From the NCBI GenBank assembly GCA_913041025.1, contig CAJWGQ010000133.1, positions 1-7,857 of the forward strand: a DNA stretch of 7,857 nucleotides, in the 5' to 3' direction. Each line of letters opens with the position of its first letter. Position 1 is the stretch's first letter. The stretch is from an uncultured Gammaproteobacteria bacterium. GTDB lineage: Bacteria > Pseudomonadota > Gammaproteobacteria > Pseudomonadales > Azotimanducaceae_A. A program made the position numbers and the translations under genes. The notes beneath the pieces are model-generated. The model was not told where the DNA came from, did not search any database, and saw only the letters and a list, made by a program, of their open reading frames with translations. This document shows, one piece after another, positions 1-4,848 of the stretch.

Positions 1-1
1 T

Positions 2-97
2 TTGCTGAGTTACATTGCGGGTATCACCTATGTGAGAACTCTGTTGTGGTTGGGCTCCATCATCTGCCTCATTATGATGGCTGTTGCGCTAGTTTAA
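2..97 (+). CDS. C-terminal fragment of a probable MAPEG-family membrane protein
   Basis: Frame 2 is open from the window edge to a TAA at 95-97 and gives 31 residues. A short motif, YIAGITYVRTLLW, is followed by a strongly hydrophobic stretch that ends the protein and looks like a last transmembrane helix. From memory of the family, MAPEG proteins of the bacterial COG3686 type end in a similar way: a Y-L-x-G-I-P-x-x-R-T-L-x-W motif followed by a final membrane helix. That is the basis of the call. The fragment is short and the rest of the gene lies outside the window, so another polytopic membrane protein remains possible. If MAPEG is right, it is an inner-membrane protein of about four helices; bacterial members have poorly known substrates. 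Confidence 0.55.
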   Translation: MLSYIAGITYVRTLLWLGSIICLIMMAVALV

Positions 98-110
98 GTA
101 AGCGATCTAA

Positions 111-138
111 GAGCATTTGTCCTGGGGACACTCTTTTT
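111..138 (+). terminator. Candidate intrinsic terminator after the membrane-protein gene
   Basis: An inverted repeat TGTCC (118-122) / GGACA (126-130) with a three-base loop is extended by GAG (111-113) / CTC (131-133) across a four-base bulge. Five T residues (134-138) follow directly. It starts 14 bases after the stop at 95-97, where a rho-independent terminator would be expected. The bulge and short T-tract make it modest. Confidence 0.4.
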
Positions 139-147
139 GAAAAAGGA

Positions 148-723
148 TTATGGGTCTTTTGTGAAGTTCCCAAAGACGCCGAGGTTATAAAGGTAATCCA
201 AGTTTTTTTTGTCTTGCAGGAATCCTGCTTGAACTTGGTTCTCTAGAGTGATTATTTCATCTACCTCATATCTTTTTGCGGTCTGGTGGACTTTCACTAG
301 TAGGTCGAACACTGACTTAAAAACTGGGCTGCTTAAGTCTGGTAGGTCTTCTTTTTGATCAGAGTCCGCTTGTTTTTGTGAGCTTTCTAAACAAGGGGTC
401 TCTGATCTGAAGTCGATATAGATCGAGGATGTTGTATCAAAAATTGTCCAAAATTTGTTGTTTGATTGATCTTTATAGCTTCTAAGTTCAAAGATTCCAG
501 GAACCATAAGATATAAGGCGGTTAAAGAGGCAATCAGAGAGCTATCACCTGAACTGAAATCTACAAGGTAGCTTCTTAATTTAGAATTTATCTTTGTGAT
601 TGTTTCTTTTGTATAGGGGGAGCGTGTGTACTGGATGATTTCAGTGCTGTGGGTCAATGGTCTGAATGCTAGAGAGAAGCTCTCTAGGTCGACTACATTT
701 TCTGGAAATTGTTTCGTCCGCAT
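148..723 (-). CDS. Hypothetical protein, AT-rich, no recognised family
   Basis: A 191-residue reading frame starts at ATG (721-723) and ends with TAA (148-150). I do not recognise a family. The product has no signal peptide or obvious membrane helix. A mostly ordered N-terminal half is followed by an acidic, Ser/Gln/Asp-rich linker around residues 110-131 and a C-terminal region (about 132-191) that looks helical. No Shine-Dalgarno sequence precedes the ATG; the upstream sequence is very AT-rich, so initiation may be weak or leaderless. By my count 301-600 is about 37% GC against about 48% in the dehalogenase-like gene, so base composition sets this gene apart and hints at recent acquisition. 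It is divergent from the acyl-CoA dehydrogenase gene and convergent with the left-hand membrane-protein gene. It could be a strain-specific orphan gene; I am moderately sure it is coding. Confidence 0.6.
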   Translation of the reverse strand: MRTKQFPENVVDLESFSLAFRPLTHSTEIIQYTRSPYTKETITKINSKLRSYLVDFSSGDSSLIASLTALYLMVPGIFELRSYKDQSNNKFWTIFDTTSSIYIDFRSETPCLESSQKQADSDQKEDLPDLSSPVFKSVFDLLVKVHQTAKRYEVDEIITLENQVQAGFLQDKKNLDYLYNLGVFGNFTKDP

Positions 724-751
724 TAGTTTAAGTATATTTAATAAGACTATG

Positions 752-786
752 AAAATTATGAATAATTTTACCCGACAAATTTACCC
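752..786. promoter_or_regulatory. Inverted repeat plus two direct repeats in a divergent intergenic region
   Basis: AAAATTA (752-758) and TAATTTT (763-769) form a perfect 7-bp inverted repeat around TGAA. Partly overlapping it are two 10-mers, AATTTTACCC (764-773) and AAATTTACCC (777-786), which match at nine of ten positions with a 13-base period. They lie between the divergent starts at 723 and 849, where an operator would sit. AT-rich DNA makes chance dyads likely, and I cannot name a regulator. Confidence 0.3.
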
Positions 787-801
787 TAAATGTATGTGCT
801 T

Positions 802-810
802 TGTTAGTAT
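802..810 (+). promoter_or_regulatory. Candidate extended -10 promoter for the acyl-CoA dehydrogenase gene
   Basis: The sequence TG-T-TAGTAT fits an extended -10 element (TGn followed by a TATAAT-like hexamer). No good -35 is present; TTACCC (781-786) is a weak candidate with an 18-base spacer and overlaps the second direct repeat. Transcription would begin near 817 and leave a leader of about 30 bases before the ATG at 849. Confidence 0.28.
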
Positions 811-848
811 GTGGGAAAATCGAATGAATAGTCATTGAGGTAAAGGTA

Positions 849-1991
849 ATGAGCTTATCCGAAGAGTTAACAGATTGGGTTAAGGCTAATTGTCCCTCTA
901 GCCTCTTTGGTGGTCGCTACTCTTACGGAGGAGGATCTCATCAACCCATTGAAGACCCAGACTTTCAGGTATGGTTCGATGCATGCCTAGAACGAGGTTT
1001 AACAGCACCTGACTGGCCAGTGGAGCTTGGCGGAGGGGGGCTAACCCACACCGAAACTCGCACGTTTTATGATGTTTTAAAGTCTTTGAGAGCTCCCAAT
1101 CCACTTTCTGGAAGTGGTAAGGCGATGCTAGGCCCGCTCATACTCGAGCTTGGAACCGAAGATCAAAAGAAAAGACATATACCGCCTATTGTTCGCGGTG
1201 AGGTGCGCTGGTGTCAGGGTTACTCAGAACCTGGCGCAGGCTCTGATCTAGCAGCTTTACAAACCCGGGCTGAAGATCATGGTGATTACTATCTGATTAA
1301 TGGATCGAAGATTTGGACATCGAACGCCTATATGTCGGACTGGATGTTTTGCTTGGTAAGAACCGATCCAGATGCTAAGAAGCATGAAGGGATCAGTTTT
1401 GTTTTGTTAAATATGTCCGATCCAGGTCTAACCGTGAATCAGATTGAATTAATCAATGGCGATCGAGAATTTTGTCAGGTCTTTTTTGACAATGTGAGAG
1501 CTGAAAAAACTGATTTGATCGGCGAAGAGAATGGAGGCTGGAGCATTGCCAAACGCTTGCTTCAATTCGAACGATCAGCAGTGGGAGAAGGTAACTTCAT
1601 TCCCCGCTCAGACTCCTTGCCAGAGATTCTCAAAAAATATGTGATAGATGATGATGGTCAGAGAGAGCAGATTCTAGATATTGAAATGAAGCGCGCGGCC
1701 TACAAGTTGACGCAGACTAGAGCAGCTGAAGAACAACGTTCCCCAGGGGCTGCCACTTTTGCTACGTCCACCTTTAAACACTTATCGACCCAACTAGAGA
1801 GTGAGAGTTTAGACGCTACTGTTTCTATGATGGGCTCCCAAGGGTTAGGCTGGGAGGGGAATGAATTTGTAACGGATGAGATTGCTGCAACTCGAAAAAT
1901 GCTCTTGAGCAAGGGCTTTCTGATTGCGGGAGGAAGTAGTGAAGTACAACTCAATGTTATCGCTAAAAGAGTTTTGGGTCTCCCAGACTAA
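849..1991 (+). CDS. Acyl-CoA dehydrogenase family protein
   Basis: This 380-residue flavoenzyme should oxidise an acyl-CoA thioester to the enoyl-CoA, passing electrons to ETF in the cytoplasm. Length and architecture fit the family: a helical N-terminal domain (about 1-118), a beta domain opening with WCQGYSEPGAGSD (121-133) and the FAD-contacting WTS (156-158), and a C-terminal helical domain ending in AGGSSEVQLNVIAKRVLGLP (360-379). In medium-chain enzymes the catalytic Glu precedes the Gly-Thr of the last motif; here that position is Gly361. Glu241 in QFERS (239-243) occupies the isovaleryl-CoA/long-chain-type position and is the likely base, which is inference from remembered alignments. 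Start ATG 849 is supported by GAGG at 837-840 with an eight-base spacer. The chain length and type of the acyl substrate cannot be read from the sequence. It lies 85 bases upstream of the dehalogenase-like gene, which has its own candidate promoter, so the two may be separately or jointly transcribed. Confidence 0.93.
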   Translation: MSLSEELTDWVKANCPSSLFGGRYSYGGGSHQPIEDPDFQVWFDACLERGLTAPDWPVELGGGGLTHTETRTFYDVLKSLRAPNPLSGSGKAMLGPLILELGTEDQKKRHIPPIVRGEVRWCQGYSEPGAGSDLAALQTRAEDHGDYYLINGSKIWTSNAYMSDWMFCLVRTDPDAKKHEGISFVLLNMSDPGLTVNQIELINGDREFCQVFFDNVRAEKTDLIGEENGGWSIAKRLLQFERSAVGEGNFIPRSDSLPEILKKYVIDDDGQREQILDIEMKRAAYKLTQTRAAEEQRSPGAATFATSTFKHLSTQLESESLDATVSMMGSQGLGWEGNEFVTDEIAATRKMLLSKGFLIAGGSSEVQLNVIAKRVLGLPD

Positions 1992-2001
1992 AAACTAGTC
2001 A

Positions 2002-2015
2002 GCCGAGTTGTCGGC
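2002..2015 (+). other. Short GC-rich hairpin downstream of the acyl-CoA dehydrogenase gene
   Basis: GCCGA (2002-2006) and TCGGC (2011-2015) form a 5-bp stem with a GTTG loop, ten bases after the stop codon. No immediate T-tract follows (the next T-run, GGTTTTCTT, begins about nine bases later), so it is at best a weak terminator or an mRNA 3'-end stabiliser. Confidence 0.25.
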
Positions 2016-2040
2016 AATTCCCTGGTTTTCTTGTAATTCT

Positions 2041-2049
2041 TGATACAAT
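2041..2049 (+). promoter_or_regulatory. Candidate extended -10 promoter for the hydrolase unit
   Basis: TG-A-TACAAT is a good extended -10 element with five of six consensus bases in the hexamer. The -35 region is poor, which is usual for extended -10 promoters. Transcription would start near 2056, shortly before the Shine-Dalgarno AAGGGA (2066-2071) and ATG at 2077. This would allow the hydrolase and its coupled partner to be expressed independently of the acyl-CoA dehydrogenase. Confidence 0.4.
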
Positions 2050-2076
2050 TTACTTCGATACGTTTAAGGGACAAAT

Positions 2077-3015
2077 ATGACTCGCACTATCGCAGACCTT
2101 GATCCTGATATCCAAAAACGGTATCCGTACAAATCTAATTTTGCCAATGTGAACGGTTGGCGGATGCACTATGTGGATGAGGGGCCTAAGGATGCGAAAC
2201 CAGTCCTACTTCTACATGGTAATCCTGCTTGGGGTTTTCTATGGAGAGAGACCGTAAAACCGCTATTACAGGCTGGTTATCGGGTAATCGTTCCAGATCA
2301 AATAGGCTTTGGGCTTTCTGAGCATCCCCATGCAGCAAGCGCTCATAGCCTAGATAACCATGCCGCGAATCTGGTTGCGCTGATTGATCACTTGGATTTG
2401 AAAAACATTTTTTTTGTTTGTCATGACTGGGGTGGCCCGACTGGCCTATGTGCGCTGCTCACTCGACAGAATCTTGCCTCGGCAGTCGCCGTAATGTCCA
2501 CCTGGGCTTGGCGTGAGCCTTCCTCAGATTTTCATAAACAGGTCATGCCTTGGTTAACTATGCATGCACCAATTGTGGGGCCTTATATCATGGGTAGACA
2601 GGGCGCTTTCCCAGGACGAGGAATGTACCTGTCAGTAGTCGACAGAGAAAAATTCAAAACCGAAGCGATGAATGCTTATCAAAGTGTTTTGCCTGATCCA
2701 AACGATCGAAGACTGACCTGGCAATGGCCACGGTCGATACCGGTAAGCCCGGCCACGGATATTGCTGGCGATCGGTTTGAGTGGTTGGAGGAGGGCGTTA
2801 GAGCACTAAACATTCCGTCTTGCGTGATTTGGGGTCGTGAAGAGGTAGTGTTTACTGCAGATGTTTTTGCGCCTAAATGGCACGAGATTTGGCCTCACGC
2901 TGAGGGAACTCACATGGTTACAGGAAATCACTTTCTACAAGAAGATTCTGGCTACGAGATTGGCGAGCTTCTGAGCGACTTCGCTGAACGGAATCTTTCA
3001 GGAGGAGTTGGTTAA
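2077..3015 (+). CDS. Haloalkane-dehalogenase-like alpha/beta hydrolase
   Basis: This 312-residue cytoplasmic alpha/beta hydrolase resembles haloalkane dehalogenases, which cleave carbon-halogen bonds through an Asp-ester intermediate. HGNPAW (47-52) supplies the oxyanion region and a candidate halide-binding Asn49. HDWGG (116-120) holds nucleophile Asp117 and halide-binding Trp118. GNHFLQED (283-290) holds catalytic His285. A cap domain fits between about residues 142 and 235. The Asn-Trp pair, and the absence of Glu after strand beta-6 (VMST at 139-142), suggest the HLD-III arrangement, a group that also includes OleB beta-lactone decarboxylases. In IWGREEVVF (251-259) the acid usually supplied by Asp after beta-7 is Glu256, which is unusual. 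HDWGG also occurs in epoxide hydrolases, but HGNP argues against that. ATG 2077 has AAGGGA five bases upstream. No olefin-synthesis genes are present, so the true substrate is unknown. The stop codon overlaps the start of the next gene. Confidence 0.85.
   Translation: MTRTIADLDPDIQKRYPYKSNFANVNGWRMHYVDEGPKDAKPVLLLHGNPAWGFLWRETVKPLLQAGYRVIVPDQIGFGLSEHPHAASAHSLDNHAANLVALIDHLDLKNIFFVCHDWGGPTGLCALLTRQNLASAVAVMSTWAWREPSSDFHKQVMPWLTMHAPIVGPYIMGRQGAFPGRGMYLSVVDREKFKTEAMNAYQSVLPDPNDRRLTWQWPRSIPVSPATDIAGDRFEWLEEGVRALNIPSCVIWGREEVVFTADVFAPKWHEIWPHAEGTHMVTGNHFLQEDSGYEIGELLSDFAERNLSGGVG
3000..3007 (+). promoter_or_regulatory. Strong ribosome binding site inside the hydrolase 3' end
   Basis: AGGAGGAG lies in the last codons of the hydrolase gene, with AGGAGG nine bases and the second GGAG seven bases before the ATG at 3015. 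It is the best Shine-Dalgarno match I saw in the window. It fixes the start of the downstream gene and suggests high or coupled translation. Confidence 0.7.
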
Positions 3016-3407
3016 TGAGTGTGAAAAAAGTAAATGAACGTCCTTCAGATTGTCGAAGTGTTCCAGTGCTCACAGACCCTGAGGTAGCTCACTATCCTGA
3101 GTTTAAGGATTTTTTGGTCGAAACTTTTGAGCTCGATAAAGACCCACTAGGAACGCCTGGTATTTTGGATGTCGATGGTCGCTGCTACGAATTAATATTT
3201 GTAGGGCGTTCCGGCCAGCCCTTTCCAGCGGCGATCGAGATTGCTGCACTTGTTGAGGGTCTAGAACCAATGGACACTGAGCAAACGGACACGGATCTTT
3301 GGAAGATTATGGAATGGTTAGTTCAAGGCGTTGGCGGTCGATGGACAATCGAGGCGTTAAGAACAACTGGAAAAATATATCGGGTTATGCCTGAAGGTAT
3401 TGAATAG
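3015..3407 (+). CDS. Hypothetical protein co-translated with the hydrolase
   Basis: This is a 130-residue protein of a family I do not recognise. Its ATG shares one base with the TAA of the hydrolase (TAATG), behind a strong AGGAGG site, so the two are almost certainly one operon and translationally coupled. The product is soluble and acidic, with no signal peptide or membrane helix. Its middle (about 48-80) has alternating hydrophobic residues around ILDVDGRCYELIFVGR (50-65), which suggests a beta hairpin, followed by a helix. WKIMEWLVQ (96-104) and a basic C-terminal segment RTTGKIYRVMP (116-126) follow. Two cysteines (13 and 57) are far apart, and there is no metal-binding pattern. The tight coupling suggests it works with the dehalogenase-like enzyme, for example as a partner or stabiliser; that is inference only. 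The gene is convergent with the one ending at 3433. Confidence 0.75.
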   Translation: MSVKKVNERPSDCRSVPVLTDPEVAHYPEFKDFLVETFELDKDPLGTPGILDVDGRCYELIFVGRSGQPFPAAIEIAALVEGLEPMDTEQTDTDLWKIMEWLVQGVGGRWTIEALRTTGKIYRVMPEGIE

Positions 3408-3421
3408 ATAAGGAGTAGAAA

Positions 3422-3437
3422 GCTAGATCGTGCTAGC
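3422..3437. other. Small inverted repeat at a convergent gene junction
   Basis: GCTAG (3422-3426) and CTAGC (3433-3437) pair around a six-base loop between the convergent stops, overlapping the last codons of the minus-strand gene. No proper T-tract follows on the plus strand; on the minus strand the sequence after it is TTTCT. It could be a weak terminator, but the evidence is thin. Confidence 0.22.
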
Positions 3438-3648
3438 GACGCTGAATTTCGAAGACGTTTTTTTCTGAGACAGAATCTGCTTCATATTTCAGGAATTCTT
3501 TCACGTATTTTGCGCCTTTTACGCGAATCAACTCTTGAATGGACTGTACAACCATCACTTCAGCTACATCAGCTTCATCTAGGCTAAGTTCCTTCCCCTT
3601 TTCGTAACCAGTTTCTAATAATTCCTTGGCTAAAGCGTATTTACTCAC
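3433..3648 (-). CDS. Small hypothetical helical protein
   Basis: A 71-residue gene starts at GTG (3646-3648) and stops at TAG (3433-3435). The upstream AAGGG with a six-base spacer fixes the GTG start. An ATG just upstream opens only a five-codon frame that ends in a TGA overlapping the GTG, and is not the start. The product is highly charged, mostly helical by composition, and lacks cysteines. A conserved-looking core, LSLDEADVAEVMVVQSIQEL (21-40), is followed by KGAKYVKEFLKYEADSV (44-60). I have a vague memory of similar small uncharacterised proteins in gammaproteobacteria, but I cannot name a family or function. It is alone on its strand here, divergent from the exported repeat protein, and shares a 222-base upstream region with it. 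Confidence 0.68.
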   Translation of the reverse strand: MSKYALAKELLETGYEKGKELSLDEADVAEVMVVQSIQELIRVKGAKYVKEFLKYEADSVSEKNVFEIQRR

Positions 3649-3684
3649 AAGACACCCTTCATGTTTTGAGTCGCGAGTCTAAGC

Positions 3685-3723
3685 CTTCTTGGTTTCAGAT
3701 GATAGATTTGCTTCTTGGATTCA
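3685..3723. repeat. Two near-identical 13-mers, 26 bases apart, in a divergent intergenic region
   Basis: CTTCTTGGTTTCA (3685-3697) and CTTCTTGGATTCA (3711-3723) differ at one base and are offset by 26 bases, about two and a half helical turns. They lie 37-75 bases upstream of the GTG at 3648. A pair of regulator sites for the minus-strand gene is possible but unproven. Confidence 0.35.
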
Positions 3724-3766
3724 TGATCTTGCTTTAAACGATTTTTCGTGCAAACACTTAAGATCA
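3724..3766. other. Nested imperfect dyad in a divergent intergenic region
   Basis: TGATCTT (3724-3730) pairs with AAGATCA (3760-3766). Inside it TTGC (3729-3732) can pair with GCAA (3750-3753), and ACGA (3738-3741) with TCGT (3746-3749) around TTTT. The arms share roughly one centre near 3741-3745, with unpaired bulges. It starts immediately after the second 13-mer repeat. It could be an operator or a transcript structure; I see no named motif. Confidence 0.3.
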
Positions 3767-3805
3767 CAAATCATAAACGCTAGTTGTATCTCGAGCGGTA
3801 TGCTA

Positions 3806-3836
3806 GGTTCCCGAAAGGGTCCACATTAGAACCCTT
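3806..3836 (+). promoter_or_regulatory. Two overlapping hairpins upstream of the exported-protein gene
   Basis: CCC (3810-3812) and GGG (3817-3819) close a GAAA tetraloop, extended by GG (3806-3807) / CC (3821-3822) across a small internal loop. AAGGGT (3815-3820) can instead pair with ACCCTT (3831-3836). The two folds share the GGG and exclude each other, as in a switchable leader. No transcription start is clear, so this could equally be a DNA dyad. Nothing else is recognisable between 3767 and 3870 apart from a TAAAAT (3840-3845) that could be a -10 element. Confidence 0.25.
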
Positions 3837-3870
3837 ATGTAAAATTCGAATAAATTGGACGGAAACAAAA

Positions 3871-4572
3871 ATGAAAATAATCAAATTATCTATGGTAGTT
3901 GGCCTTTCCTTGACCTGGTTTAGTTCTTTAAACGCAGCGGGTATCGCTGATATTTATTGGTATGAGGCTAAGCCTGGGAAAGTTCAGGAAGTCGAGGCTT
4001 TGATGAGGGAAGGCCGAGATATTGCAATCGCAAGCGGGCAAACGACGATCGTCCACAAACAAAACGTCGGAGTCGGTGGTGAATACCGGTTTTTGTGGGT
4101 AGATTTTTATGAGAGTTATTCGCAAAAAGCAAAGCAAGCGTATTCCGATGTTGGGAATGTCTATACGAAGGGTTGGGAAGCCTATATCAGGAAGCTTGAA
4201 TCCTCGGATGCGCTGAAGCCAATTAGGAGTTACTCGATGACCTCGCTGGATGATATAAATCCAGGAAACTACATCGTTCAGGTTTATACATGGGATCCTA
4301 AACCCGGGCAATTTGCGGAGAGCTTGGCGGCCATGGAAGAAGCTAAAGAAATATTCGAAAGTCACGGGTATCTGATCGACATATGGCAGCATGGCCTTGG
4401 CAGTGGCAATTATCTTCAGTTTGTTATGTTGTCTAAATCAAGAGAGGGCCAGGCGAAATCGTTTGAAGCTTTACTCAATGATGAAAAATGGGCCCCAAAA
4501 CAGCAGGACTGGTTTGATAAAGAAAGGTACGGAAGTCTTGTTGAGAGCTACGAAATGACGGTTTTGAACTAG
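3871..4572 (+). CDS. Exported protein with two tandem NIPSNAP/ABM-like repeats
   Basis: I start this gene at ATG 3871, not at the in-frame TTG 3784. From 3871 the protein begins with a classical signal peptide: Lys residues, a hydrophobic core VVGLSLTW (9-16), and probable cleavage after SLNA (19-22). GGAA at 3861-3864 gives a usable ribosome site. The mature part of the 233-residue protein is an internal duplication. IYWYEAKPGKVQEVEALM (28-45) matches VYTWDPKPGQFAESLAAM (138-155). Each is followed by a helix, a G-x-G turn, a beta strand (YRFLWVDF 72-79; YLQFVML 181-187), and a closing R/E-SY-x-M segment (119-123; 225-229). This pattern is typical of dimeric ferredoxin-like alpha/beta barrel modules (NIPSNAP, ABM, EthD types). 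Here two in one chain could form an intramolecular barrel in the periplasm. No catalytic residues are apparent and no cysteines remain in the mature chain. Ligand and role are unknown. Confidence 0.8.
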   Translation: MKIIKLSMVVGLSLTWFSSLNAAGIADIYWYEAKPGKVQEVEALMREGRDIAIASGQTTIVHKQNVGVGGEYRFLWVDFYESYSQKAKQAYSDVGNVYTKGWEAYIRKLESSDALKPIRSYSMTSLDDINPGNYIVQVYTWDPKPGQFAESLAAMEEAKEIFESHGYLIDIWQHGLGSGNYLQFVMLSKSREGQAKSFEALLNDEKWAPKQQDWFDKERYGSLVESYEMTVLN

Positions 4573-4600
4573 CCACTAATTCCGGTAGTGCTTCAGACTG

Positions 4601-4627
4601 AGCGGTCTCCCATTACTGTGAGCCGCT
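4601..4627. other. Hairpin between convergent genes
   Basis: AGCGG (4601-4605) and CTC (4607-4609) pair with GAG (4620-4622) and CCGCT (4623-4627), an 8-bp stem with one bulged T and a ten-base loop. A smaller CACTA/TAGTG pair (4574-4578, 4586-4590) lies just upstream. They fall between the stops at 4572 and 4705, where bidirectional terminators or REP-like elements occur. Neither strand has a T-tract directly after the stem. Apart from these, the stretch 4573-4704 holds no gene I can support. Confidence 0.3.
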
Positions 4628-4704
4628 AAGGTAGTACTGTTTAGCTTGGTTTTCACTGTCGGCGCAACCGAGCAGGCGTTGGTAAAAAAGATTGTAGGTT
4701 CTGT

Positions 4705-4848
4705 TTAGGGGCGTTGATCAAATTGTTTGCGTTTGTTTCGCCTGCAACGTTCCCCACAATAGAGTACAGACTCCCAGTCTCTTTGCCATTTCTTGCGCCA
4801 GGAAAAGGGGAGGCCGCAGGTTTTGCAGATTTTGGTGGACTTTAACAC
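4705..4848 (-). CDS. DUF2256 zinc-ribbon-like small protein
   Basis: This 47-residue gene begins at GTG (4846-4848) and ends at TAA (4705-4707), overlapping the 3' end of the photolyase gene by seven bases. No other start codon lies between this GTG and the upstream in-frame stop, so the start is well constrained. The product contains [15 protein letters not shown] (7-21), [14 protein letters not shown] (24-37) and a basic tail. This is the DUF2256 pattern: C8-x2-C11 and C31-x3-C35 as a probable zinc ribbon, with a conserved PF-x-WRKKW core. DUF2256 genes are known to sit beside bacterial cryptochrome/photolyase genes of the DPRP type, exactly as here. Their biochemical role is not established; nucleic-acid contact or help with the photolyase is plausible from the basic, zinc-binding character. 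The overlap implies translational coupling to the photolyase. Confidence 0.88.
   Translation of the reverse strand: MLKSTKICKTCGLPFSWRKKWQRDWESVLYCGERCRRNKRKQFDQRP

Noticed and set aside
46..246. Plus-strand frame of 66 codons crossing the left intergenic region
   Set aside because: It overlaps the membrane-protein end, the candidate terminator and the minus-strand gene, and has no ribosome site or recognisable features.
2077..3015. Epoxide hydrolase as the identity of the alpha/beta hydrolase
   Set aside because: HDWGG fits both families, but HGNPAW with Asn49 and the general N-terminal pattern fit dehalogenases better. I could not check the lid tyrosines fully, so it remains a minor alternative.
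3784..3870. A longer start (TTG 3784) for the exported repeat protein
   Set aside because: It would bury the signal peptide behind 29 residues and translate through the leader hairpins; ATG 3871 starts exactly at the signal peptide with a usable ribosome site.
3928..4392. A 154-codon minus-strand frame opposite the exported-protein gene
   Set aside because: It lies wholly opposite a gene with a signal peptide and internal repeat; it is a shadow with no coherent protein features.
4574..4590. CACTA/TAGTG inverted repeat as a terminator of the exported-protein gene
   Set aside because: Only five pairs, a long loop and no T-tract; mentioned only as part of the convergent-junction region.
4573..4704. 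tRNA or other structured RNA gene between the convergent genes
   Set aside because: The hairpins do not fit a cloverleaf, and there is no T-loop GTTC sequence or CCA end in the right place.
4613..4717. An open minus-strand frame after DUF2256 that looks protein-like (NLFYQRLLGCADSE and onward)
   Set aside because: It is bounded by TGA and TAA, contains no ATG, GTG or TTG start, and matches no family I know. A decayed gene end is possible but not supportable.
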